Shown one piece after another: positions 1-5,508 of a DNA stretch of 5,571 nucleotides. The notes under the pieces were generated by a model. It did no database searches. It was not told the DNA's origin and saw only the letters and a program-made list of their open reading frames with translations. Position 1 is the first letter of the stretch. Every line of letters begins with the position of its first letter. The position numbers and the translations under genes are program-made. The stretch comes from Gammaproteobacteria bacterium (GTDB taxonomy: Bacteria > Pseudomonadota > Gammaproteobacteria > Pseudomonadales > Pseudohongiellaceae), in the NCBI GenBank assembly GCA_002684935.1, contig NYWC01000038.1, positions 10,927 to 16,497 on the forward strand, read 5' to 3'.

Positions 1-1019
1 TCAAAACGATTTACACAAAGAGCAATCGCTTTGTCTCTCTTACCGAAGATAGAGAAAGTTTGAACAATGTGGCATAAACGACGAGTTGAAATAACTTCGT
101 CAATACCTTCATCATAAAAAGTCTTACGAATAGCATCTGCCCAACCAACAAGTAGCTTAGCAAATTCTTCGTCAATAGCTTCAAACTTTGACATATGCTT
201 CATAACAATTTTTTCTTCAGTAGCAATAGTAGGGAAAGTTTGTTCAAGAGTAATAGTGAAACGCTCTAAGAATGCATCGTCAATAATAGTTGCACCTGAG
301 TAACGTCCATCTTCTGAACCTTTACCTTTTGTGTTAGCAGTGGCAATCACATTAAAACCTTCAGCAGGTTCAACAACTTCACCAGTTTTTTTGATCAGAA
401 CTGGTTTGCCTTCAAGCACACCTTGTAAACACATAATTTTATTAGTTCCACGATCGATCTCGTCAATCATAAGAACAGCACCAGCTTCCATAGCTTTAAT
501 CACTGGACCTTTTTGGAAAACAGTCTCGCCTTTAATCAAACGAAAACCACCAATCAAATCATCTTCATCAGTTTCTGGTGAAATCTGAACACGTACATAT
601 TCGCGATTAAGCTTAGCGCATGCTTGTTCGATCTGAAATGTTTTACCATTTCCAGATAAACCAGAAACAAACGTTGGATAAAACATTCTTGATTTAAGAA
701 CTTTTACAATTTCAGTAAAGTTTCCCCAAGGAACAAAAGTAGGATCAAAATCAGGAACAAAGACTTCGTCATTTGAAACTGATTCAACACCTTTGACCAT
801 TTCAGGAGCAGCTTTAGATGGTATAGATGATTTTGGCATCATTCTCTCCAAGTTATAAGATCCACGATGAGGCGATGGACAATTGTTAGTATATTTAACA
901 GCTGTATACGCTGAGCGAGGATTTTCACCAATCTCAACAGCAGCAGCTTTAATCTCTTTCGATGTAAATATCGTCTTATTAGGATATTTACTCATTAATT
1001 TTTCAATCACATTATTCAT
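1..1019 (-). CDS. cobS: CobS-like AAA+ ATPase (MoxR/cobaltochelatase CobS family), C-terminus cut off by window edge
   Basis: This gene encodes an AAA+ ATPase of the CobS type. In bacteria CobS works with CobT and CobN to insert cobalt into the corrin ring; marine T4-like phages carry a stand-alone homologue whose real partner is uncertain. 339 codons are visible, with no stop before the edge. Visible motifs are Walker A GLSGNGKT (residues 120-127), Walker B VLMIDEID (182-189), the sensor-1-like ATAN (226-229), the DAFLERF segment (248-254) carrying a likely arginine finger, and a sensor-2-like STRRL (311-315). Residues 1-60 form a small lysine-rich N-terminal region before a linker. The ATG at 1019 is preceded by AAGGA with 7 nt spacing, and by a promoter cassette shared with the upstream small gene. 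Arginine codons are mostly CGT, suggesting good expression. The family is clear. A role in cobalamin synthesis is only an inference, since a MoxR-like chaperone role on another protein is equally possible. Confidence 0.93.
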   Translation of the reverse strand, partial: MNNVIEKLMSKYPNKTIFTSKEIKAAAVEIGENPRSAYTAVKYTNNCPSPHRGSYNLERMMPKSSIPSKAAPEMVKGVESVSNDEVFVPDFDPTFVPWGNFTEIVKVLKSRMFYPTFVSGLSGNGKTFQIEQACAKLNREYVRVQISPETDEDDLIGGFRLIKGETVFQKGPVIKAMEAGAVLMIDEIDRGTNKIMCLQGVLEGKPVLIKKTGEVVEPAEGFNVIATANTKGKGSEDGRYSGATIIDDAFLERFTITLEQTFPTIATEEKIVMKHMSKFEAIDEEFAKLLVGWADAIRKTFYDEGIDEVISTRRLCHIVQTFSIFGKRDKAIALCVNRF

Positions 1020-1042
1020 TATTTAGTCCTTTTTTATTAAGT

Positions 1043-1080
1043 ATGGTACCATTATATCATGTTTTGGCAGTCTTTGGAGA
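1043..1080 (-). promoter_or_regulatory. Promoter cassette upstream of cobS (copy A), extended -10 with overlapping palindrome
   Basis: Read on the minus strand, this carries the extended -10 TGATATAAT (1059-1051). It runs directly into the 10-bp perfect palindrome ATGGTACCAT (1052-1043), so the palindrome shares the last two -10 bases and reaches the expected transcription start. No good -35 is seen at 16-18 bp. Instead a conserved TCTCCAAAGAC block (1080-1070) lies there. 34 of 38 positions match the cassette at 1331-1368. The ribosome binding site and ATG of cobS follow about 25 nt downstream. Confidence 0.75.
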
Positions 1081-1084
1081 AAAC

Positions 1085-1120
1085 TTATGGTGCCAGGGTG
1101 ACTTTTTTATGGTGCCAGGG
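1085..1120. repeat. Two 14-bp direct repeats between the small gene and cobS
   Basis: TTATGGTGCCAGGG occurs identically at 1085-1098 and 1107-1120, a 22-bp period, in the noncoding gap just upstream of the cobS promoter. Each copy contains TATGGTGCCA, one base different from the TATGGTACCA of the two promoter palindromes. The repeats are direct, so they do not form a hairpin. Tandem protein-binding sites are the simplest reading, but no known operator is recognised. Confidence 0.7.
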
Positions 1121-1125
1121 AAAGA

Positions 1126-1308
1126 TCATATTTGAGTTTTAAGTCGTGTCAAATTGTCAGGTGTAATCTCAATCGTTATTGACGGTAACGGTAAGTTAGG
1201 TTGTTCGTTTAAAGATATAAATCTAGCAGCGAAAAAATCTAATGTTTTAAATATTTCGTGAATCGAGATGTTTGGATCTATGTCCATAGTGTGTTTAATC
1301 AGTTTCAT
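1126..1308 (-). CDS. Small protein of unknown function (60 aa) with its own promoter
   Basis: This 60-residue protein is not recognised. It has no membrane segment, no cysteine and no obvious motif. A helix-like N-terminal half (about residues 15-32, with IFKTLDFFAARFISL) leads into a proline-rich stretch (PNLPLPS, 37-43) and a polar C-terminus. It is judged real for three reasons: the ATG has AAGGA at 7 nt spacing, exactly as in cobS; a strong-looking promoter cassette sits just upstream; and the reading frame fills the space between two noncoding gaps on the coding strand. It could be a small phage effector or regulator that acts on a host protein, but nothing in the sequence shows this. 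It is flanked by the two copies of the promoter cassette. Confidence 0.72.
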   Translation of the reverse strand: MKLIKHTMDIDPNISIHEIFKTLDFFAARFISLNEQPNLPLPSITIEITPDNLTRLKTQI

Positions 1309-1330
1309 AATATAGTCCTTTTCAATTAAT

Positions 1331-1368
1331 ATGGTACCATTATATCATGTTTTACGGGTCTTTGGAGA
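1331..1368 (-). promoter_or_regulatory. Promoter cassette upstream of the 60-aa gene (copy B)
   Basis: The architecture is the same as at 1043-1080: the TCTCCAAAGAC block (1368-1358), a 4-bp variable stretch that holds all the mismatches, then AAAACATGATATAAT with the extended -10 (1347-1339), overlapping the palindrome ATGGTACCAT (1340-1331). Similarity continues past the palindrome, with one indel, through the ribosome binding site. The whole unit from promoter to start codon therefore appears duplicated. The AAGGA and ATG of the 60-aa gene lie about 12 and 23 nt downstream. Confidence 0.75.
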
Positions 1369-1376
1369 TTATTTTC

Positions 1377-1400
1377 GGTAAATAAACGTATTTTTTTACC
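1377..1400. other. Inverted repeat, possible hairpin between gp46 and copy B promoter
   Basis: GGTAAA (1377-1382) and TTTACC (1395-1400) form a 6-bp inverted repeat. The pairing can be extended by three more A-T pairs after one A-A mismatch, leaving a 4-nt loop. It lies after the gp46 stop and just before the next promoter cassette, where a transcript end would make sense. It lacks a GC-rich stem and no T-run follows on the minus strand, so it is not a standard intrinsic terminator. Confidence 0.4.
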
Positions 1401-1432
1401 AGGTGAAGCTTTTGTAGAATATTTTTCTATCG

Positions 1433-3094
1433 TTATGAGATAGCAGAAAAATTATTCTTTTTAACGAATTGAATCTTTTGCTCCATCTTGCTTTCTAACA
1501 CATCAGGTTTATGTGATATAATAAATGTGTTTGTGCCTTTCTCTAATGTCTTTAAGATCTTCATTAGATTATCTGTACCTTCATCATCAAGAGATGAATC
1601 AAATGTCTCATCAAGGATTAATAGATTTGTGTTTGTAGAGTTCTTCATCTTTGCTACTTGTCTCCACGCAAATAACAACGATAAATCAATACGCATCTTC
1701 TCACCTTCAGAGAAGTTAGCATATACAAATTCATCGCGATGTCTAGACTTAATTGACTCTTCAAAGTTCTCATTTAAATGGAATGCTACAAAGAATTCAA
1801 GTGTTTGGAGGTATTTGTTTATAAGATTATTCATTACGGGTAAATACTCTTTAATAATTTTAGTACGAATACCAGTGTCCTTGAGCATCTCAGATGCTAT
1901 ATTGTTATATAATATCTGATCTTCAGCTTCTGTGAGGTTATCTTGTATATCAATAAGATCGTAAGTCATATCCACAAGTTCTTTGGCTGGTGCATCTATA
2001 TCAACCTCTTTGACTTGTTTATTTGCTAGCTTTGCCATGATATCAGTTTGCGTAGACATTTGAGAATTAATATTTGCCATATCTGAGATTTGATCTTGCA
2101 CTTTCTCTAATGTTTCAATAGTCTCATCATACTTTATATTGTTTAATTCTATATCTTTTTGTGTTTGTTGGGCTTGTGCACGTACATCAGTCAGCATAGA
2201 GTTCTTTACATTTTCACTAATCTCTTGAGTACATGTTGGACACGCAGTATTTACTTCAAAGAACTTTGCTTTACTTACAAGTTCTTTCATAGAATGGGTG
2301 TGTTTACCCTTTTCAGTTTGCAACCCTTCACGGACTTTCCTCAAAGAGTTGAGAGTGCCACGGAGACCGAGCGGATATTTATCTAATTTAGATTTTAACG
2401 AATCCATCTCATTTTGTGCATTTATAATATCTTCTTCGAAATCCATTTTTGCAGATTTATTAATGTTTTCTAGTTGAGATATGTGTTTCTTTTGATATTC
2501 TATTTTGTCTTTCTGATTATCTAATGATATACGTGAGCTCTTTGCCAAATCTTTTTGTATATTATTACGTTGCTTAAGTACTGTCTTCATCTTACTAAAC
2601 ACACCAATATCTAATAGATCCTCAATCACATCTCTACGATCCCAAGCTTTGAGCTGCATAAATGGTATAAATGAAGATGATCCTAATACCACAATCTGAT
2701 GGAATGATTTATGATTAAGCTTTAATATGTTTTGCTCTAAGAACTTTTGATAGTCTCTTACATTCGTCTGCTGATCTATCATGTTACCATCTTGATAGAC
2801 TTCAAACTTATTTGGTTTAATACCACGTAATACTTTCCAATTGTGGCCAGCAGTTTCAAATTCTATAGTGACTTCACATGCTTTACCATTTACTGAGTTA
2901 ACTAAGCCACCTCTCTTGACATTACGATGAGGCTTATTAAACAAAGCAAAGGATATGGCATCTAAAATGGTAGATTTACCTGTGCCATTTGTACCAACAA
3001 TAAGCGTAGATCTTGATTTGTTAAGATCTATTATTATTGGGTTGTTGCCTGTGGAAAGAAAGTTTTTGTACGTAAGTTCTTTGAATAATATCAT
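1433..3094 (-). CDS. 46: gp46-like recombination endonuclease subunit (Rad50/SbcC-type ATPase)
   Basis: This is the ATPase subunit of the phage Mre11/Rad50-type complex, which with gp47 resects DNA ends for recombination-dependent replication and takes part in host DNA breakdown. At 553 aa it is close to T4 gp46 (about 560). The N-terminus resembles T4 gp46 around YKNFLSTGN. Visible motifs in order: Walker A GTNGTGKS (34-41), Q-loop glutamine about Q133, long polar coiled-coil-like arms (about 170-280 and 300-395), zinc-hook CPTC (285-288), ABC signature FSEGEK (461-466), Walker B LLILDE (491-496) with D-loop following, and switch histidine in ISHKPD (525-530). All catalytic elements are present, so the protein should be active. 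It is separated from gp47 by two small envelope-type genes. No Shine-Dalgarno sequence is seen before the ATG, and a promoter-like -10 lies immediately upstream. Confidence 0.96.
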   Translation of the reverse strand: MILFKELTYKNFLSTGNNPIIIDLNKSRSTLIVGTNGTGKSTILDAISFALFNKPHRNVKRGGLVNSVNGKACEVTIEFETAGHNWKVLRGIKPNKFEVYQDGNMIDQQTNVRDYQKFLEQNILKLNHKSFHQIVVLGSSSFIPFMQLKAWDRRDVIEDLLDIGVFSKMKTVLKQRNNIQKDLAKSSRISLDNQKDKIEYQKKHISQLENINKSAKMDFEEDIINAQNEMDSLKSKLDKYPLGLRGTLNSLRKVREGLQTEKGKHTHSMKELVSKAKFFEVNTACPTCTQEISENVKNSMLTDVRAQAQQTQKDIELNNIKYDETIETLEKVQDQISDMANINSQMSTQTDIMAKLANKQVKEVDIDAPAKELVDMTYDLIDIQDNLTEAEDQILYNNIASEMLKDTGIRTKIIKEYLPVMNNLINKYLQTLEFFVAFHLNENFEESIKSRHRDEFVYANFSEGEKMRIDLSLLFAWRQVAKMKNSTNTNLLILDETFDSSLDDEGTDNLMKILKTLEKGTNTFIISHKPDVLESKMEQKIQFVKKNNFSAIS

Positions 3095-3100
3095 GGGTAT

Positions 3101-3128
3101 ATTATATCACAAAAGTATGATTTGTACA
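3101..3128 (-). promoter_or_regulatory. Possible promoter directly upstream of gp46
   Basis: On the minus strand TGATATAAT (3109-3101) is the same extended -10 nonamer as in the two cassettes. TGTACA (3128-3123), 16 bp upstream, matches TTGACA at 4 of 6 positions. The palindrome and TCTCCAAAGAC block of the cassettes are absent. The -10 ends only 6 nt before the gp46 ATG, so a start at the usual distance would fall on or beside the ATG and give a leaderless mRNA. Similar AT-rich strings can arise by chance here. Confidence 0.4.
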
Positions 3129-3133
3129 TACTT
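3113..3133 (-). other. Hairpin at the end of the 201-aa gene
   Basis: A perfect 7-bp inverted repeat, AAGTATG / CATACTT, with a 7-nt loop begins at the stop codon of the upstream membrane-protein gene. The minus strand then continues TTG, making a short T-run of four that includes the stem end. The stem is AT-rich and the T-run short, so it would be a weak terminator or an mRNA 3'-end stabiliser lying just ahead of the possible gp46 promoter. Confidence 0.4.
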
Positions 3134-3737
3134 ATGTTTCTGGATTGCTTATATTATTTATTGCTTCTGGTGAAGGTACAACATCTGGGTCTACTACAAA
3201 CATCATATCTAATCCAATCGTTTTTACTTGTTGTAAAAAGTGGTCGCAGCTATTATATAGTTGAGCTGCAAATAAACCAGTTTGGAAACTCATATCCATA
3301 TGCATTTCCTCTTCGTCTATTTCATGCTTTTTGATTGCAAGCTGCATGAAGTAATTGCCTTGTATAGAAAGCTCACCGCAATTCATTTTCCAATATTCTA
3401 CTCCACCTAAGACCATAAGCACAAGAGACTTATCTTCAAAGTATGATCTATACTTTTCTTTATCTAAATTCTCTGTACCAGCCTCATTAGTTTTGGCTTC
3501 GATTTGAACTTCTTGAACTTCTTTAACGATTGCTGCTGTATTCTTTGTTGGTTCAGGTGCTATATCACGTACCACTTCAGGCTTAGGGCTAAAATCTGTC
3601 CACACTTGTGTGACATCTGCCCTAGCCCAAAACGGCCAAGATATAAATCCTATAATAACGCATGTTACTGCAAATTGATAAACTGCCCATAGCAGTCTAT
3701 TATCTTCTGGGTCTAGCCCCTTACTTCTTCTATACAT
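3132..3737 (-). CDS. Single-pass membrane or exported protein of unknown function (201 aa)
   Basis: The family is not recognised. The N-terminus is charged (MYRRSKGLDPEDNR), then comes one hydrophobic segment (about 15-37). That segment ends in A-R-A before D41, so it may be a membrane anchor or a cleavable signal. A proline/charge-rich linker (about 45-95) leads to a compact C-terminal region (about 97-183) with C120 and C164, which could form a disulfide outside the cytoplasm. The expected topology places most of the protein in the periplasm. The ATG at 3737 lies 25 nt inside the preceding lipoprotein gene and lacks a visible ribosome binding site, so translation is probably coupled. An overlapping lipoprotein plus a periplasm-facing membrane protein recalls two-component spanins, but no long coiled coil is evident and the gene order is reversed from usual, so this remains a guess. 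Confidence 0.8.
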   Translation of the reverse strand: MYRRSKGLDPEDNRLLWAVYQFAVTCVIIGFISWPFWARADVTQVWTDFSPKPEVVRDIAPEPTKNTAAIVKEVQEVQIEAKTNEAGTENLDKEKYRSYFEDKSLVLMVLGGVEYWKMNCGELSIQGNYFMQLAIKKHEIDEEEMHMDMSFQTGLFAAQLYNSCDHFLQQVKTIGLDMMFVVDPDVVPSPEAINNISNPET

Positions 3738-3895
3738 GATAAATCACATTCTGGTGTTTCAATTACCAGTCCTTTAGCTTTTTCAAATTGATCAGTTAAT
3801 ACTGAACAACCTGTTACATTAAATAAAACAACGATTGCTACTATAACAAATAATAACATCGCCCATCTTGATTTTGAAATTTTCTTCATCTTCAT
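3713..3895 (-). CDS. Small predicted lipoprotein (60 aa)
   Basis: This is a short protein with a classic lipoprotein signal: a lysine/arginine-rich start (MKMKKISKSRW), a hydrophobic core (about 12-26) and lipobox VTGC with the modified cysteine at residue 30. The predicted mature part is only 31 residues, with two further cysteines (C50, C54) in PECDLSC. The start is well supported. ATG at 3895 shares one base with the gp47 stop (TAATG), and GGAG sits 8 nt upstream inside gp47. The 3' end overlaps the 201-aa membrane-protein gene by 25 nt in another frame. The pairing suggests the two products work together at the envelope, for example in lysis or exclusion, but no homologue is recognised. 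A plain membrane-anchored peptide without lipidation is the alternative. Confidence 0.78.
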   Translation of the reverse strand: MKMKKISKSRWAMLLFVIVAIVVLFNVTGCSVLTDQFEKAKGLVIETPECDLSCIEEVRG

Positions 3896-4959
3896 TACTG
3901 TATCTCCATATCTATGGCATCATTATAGAGACTGTTCATTAGAGTCTTGAGCTTATCCTTGTCAAGATCTGTATTCACACCATCAATATAACTTGCCATT
4001 AAGTCTGTTGTATTTTCTACATCTTCTATATTGGTGAGTACATTCTCACCTAAGAACTCAGAGAAATTTTCAGCTATCTTTAAATCATGTGTATTCAGCT
4101 CTGAAATCCGTTCAATAAATTTGTCAAACATGAAGGGGTTAGACTTATTCCCTACAATTACTTTAACAAATTTGCCCGTAAGAGTATTTATATCATAATT
4201 CGTGTAATCTGTATCTGTATCGTCATAATATATTTTCTCAAATAAAGTGAGCGGATTAGGTATTGCCTCTATTGTTTTTGTATCTGTATCGAATACATGG
4301 AAATATTTCTGATCATTTGCATCAGCCCATGTAAATTCCATTTGACATCCTAAGTAACGTATGTTCCCTTGCTGAGATGAGGCATGATAATGACCTGATA
4401 AACATAAGTCAAAGTGCGCAAAAGGTTCTACACCCATACCATGACCCATAGGTTGTTTAATACCTCTCATCATTTCAAAGCCTTGCAACTCTAAATGACC
4501 CATCATAATACCTTTATTACTTGATAAGAAATTCATTGATGAATCCCAATTCTCTGAGTTAATCCATGGTACTAAATGTACATCACACCCATCATAGTTT
4601 AATGTTGATGGTTTCATAATGATATTGATATTGCTTGTGTAATAACCTAATAGTTCTTTGAGAGAACATAAATCATTTGTGTTCTTATGGAATACATCAT
4701 GGTTACCTGGAATAATGTCCATGGTCATACCATTCTGTTTCATAGGCTCAAGGAAATGTCTACGATTAGCATTCAACGCCTTAAAGTTTACAAACTTACG
4801 ATGGTCATAATAATCACCGAGATGTATAATATGTTTTATATCATTATCTTTACAGAATGGAAAGAATACTTGCTCATAGAATCTCTCTTGGAAGTCTATG
4901 AATATCTCTGAACTATTTCTTACACCACAATGTGTATCATTTAATAATGCTATCTTCAT
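3895..4959 (-). CDS. 47: gp47-like recombination endonuclease subunit (Mre11/SbcD-type nuclease)
   Basis: This is the metal-dependent nuclease subunit partnering gp46. At 354 aa it is similar to T4 gp47 (339). All calcineurin-like phosphoesterase motifs are visible in order: D8-x-H10 in NDTH, GDYYDHR (48-54), GNHD (85-88), GH (154-155) and GHYH (189-192). These supply the two-metal site, so the enzyme should be active as an exo/endonuclease on DNA ends. The region after about residue 240 corresponds to the capping and partner-binding part of the family and is less conserved. Its ATG overlaps the stop of the upstream oxygenase (ATGA), with AAAGGA 11 nt upstream, and its own stop overlaps the start of the lipoprotein gene. 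Translation of the three genes is therefore likely coupled. The two small genes separating it from gp46 occupy the position where T4 has 46.1 and 46.2. Confidence 0.96.
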   Translation of the reverse strand: MKIALLNDTHCGVRNSSEIFIDFQERFYEQVFFPFCKDNDIKHIIHLGDYYDHRKFVNFKALNANRRHFLEPMKQNGMTMDIIPGNHDVFHKNTNDLCSLKELLGYYTSNINIIMKPSTLNYDGCDVHLVPWINSENWDSSMNFLSSNKGIMMGHLELQGFEMMRGIKQPMGHGMGVEPFAHFDLCLSGHYHASSQQGNIRYLGCQMEFTWADANDQKYFHVFDTDTKTIEAIPNPLTLFEKIYYDDTDTDYTNYDINTLTGKFVKVIVGNKSNPFMFDKFIERISELNTHDLKIAENFSEFLGENVLTNIEDVENTTDLMASYIDGVNTDLDKDKLKTLMNSLYNDAIDMEIQ

Positions 4960-5507
4960 ACAAATTGATTTCCTTTAAACCAAAAAACTAAACTATATCT
5001 TGTACCCTTTTTAACTTTATCTACCTTATGCCAAACATGAGATGGGAATACAGTAATACCACCCTTCGTTTTATTTATCTTCTTAGGATCTGTTTTATTA
5101 TATTCTAATGCGTTATCAAACCACATATCACCACCTTCAAAATCATCATTCAGATTTATGGTAACACTTATCTTTCTTATTTTACCAGCATCATCTGGTT
5201 GCTCAAATGAATCTCTATGCCAATCGTAATAACCGCCTTTGTTGTATTCAGTAAATTGAATTGATTCGACTGGTTCCCATTGGAAATTCCAACCTGCTCT
5301 TTCATTTGCTGTATATATGTATGGTATTAATTCCTCTACTATCCATTTATCATTTAGCCATACAACATTTGACTCTCTATAATTTTCTTCTTTATTTTGA
5401 ACAGTGGCTTTACTTTTTTGTTTAGATAAACCTAATTCAATTATACGATCACACATAGCAGAGTCTAATGCTTCTGGAAATGACCAAACAAAATGTTTTA
5501 ATCTCAT
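4956..5507 (-). CDS. 2-oxoglutarate/Fe(II)-dependent oxygenase (prolyl-4-hydroxylase-like fold), second tandem copy
   Basis: A 183-aa enzyme of the 2OG-Fe(II) dioxygenase superfamily, which uses iron, O2 and 2-oxoglutarate to hydroxylate a substrate. The iron ligands are visible as WHRD (H97, D99) and the distal H160 in SHVWHKV. R170 in KGTRYSLVFWF is the expected 2-oxoglutarate-binding arginine, and NLNDDFEGGDMWF (118-130) is the usual conserved strand-turn region. The length fits a single-domain phage oxygenase. The ATG at 5507 is chosen because GGAGG lies 4 nt upstream; an in-frame GTG at 5525 would extend it by 6 residues without support. The start is 1 nt after the stop of a paralogous gene, and the end overlaps gp47 by 4 nt. 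The substrate is unknown: phage or host protein, or a nucleobase, are possible. Confidence 0.93.
   Translation of the reverse strand: MRLKHFVWSFPEALDSAMCDRIIELGLSKQKSKATVQNKEENYRESNVVWLNDKWIVEELIPYIYTANERAGWNFQWEPVESIQFTEYNKGGYYDWHRDSFEQPDDAGKIRKISVTINLNDDFEGGDMWFDNALEYNKTDPKKINKTKGGITVFPSHVWHKVDKVKKGTRYSLVFWFKGNQFV
4980..5018. repeat. Duplicated segment, copy 1 (3' end of the complete oxygenase gene)
   Basis: 36 of 39 bases match 5533-5571 at a distance of 553 bp, about one gene length. It encodes the KVKKGTRYSLVFW region with the 2-oxoglutarate-binding arginine. The second copy is cut by the window edge, so the true repeat may be longer. Confidence 0.85.
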
Positions 5508-5508
5508 A

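Noticed and set aside
331..588. Plus-strand open frame of 85 codons
   Set aside because: It lies wholly inside the CobS-like gene opposite the Walker region, has low-complexity serine/proline content and no recognisable domain.
1021..1432. tRNA, CRISPR or intrinsic terminator in the noncoding gaps
   Set aside because: No cloverleaf, no spaced repeat array and no GC-rich stem followed by a T-run were found. Only the repeats and inverted repeat listed are supported.
1514..1522. TGATATAAT on the plus strand
   Set aside because: It is within gp46 coding sequence with no plus-strand gene after it. It shows that the nonamer alone is weak promoter evidence.
1488..1919. Plus-strand open frame of 143 codons
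   Set aside because: It is antisense to the conserved ATPase end of gp46, whose motifs are all on the minus strand.
2159..3334. Several short plus-strand open frames (2159-2386, 2955-3173, 3122-3334)
   Set aside because: They overlap gp46 and the 201-aa gene and look like antisense shadows with no ribosome binding site or recognisable domain.
4185..4192. TATAAATA on the minus strand, the T4 late-promoter consensus
   Set aside because: It lies inside gp47 with the next start codon about 290 nt away. The octamer is expected by chance in DNA this AT-rich.
3504..4911. Plus-strand open frames at 3504-3692 and 4687-4911
   Set aside because: They are antisense to the membrane-protein gene and to the gp47 catalytic region, with no supporting signals.
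1433..4959. Bacterial chromosomal sbcC/sbcD locus
   Set aside because: The ATPase is about half the length of bacterial SbcC, the N-terminus matches phage gp46, and the neighbours are phage-type.
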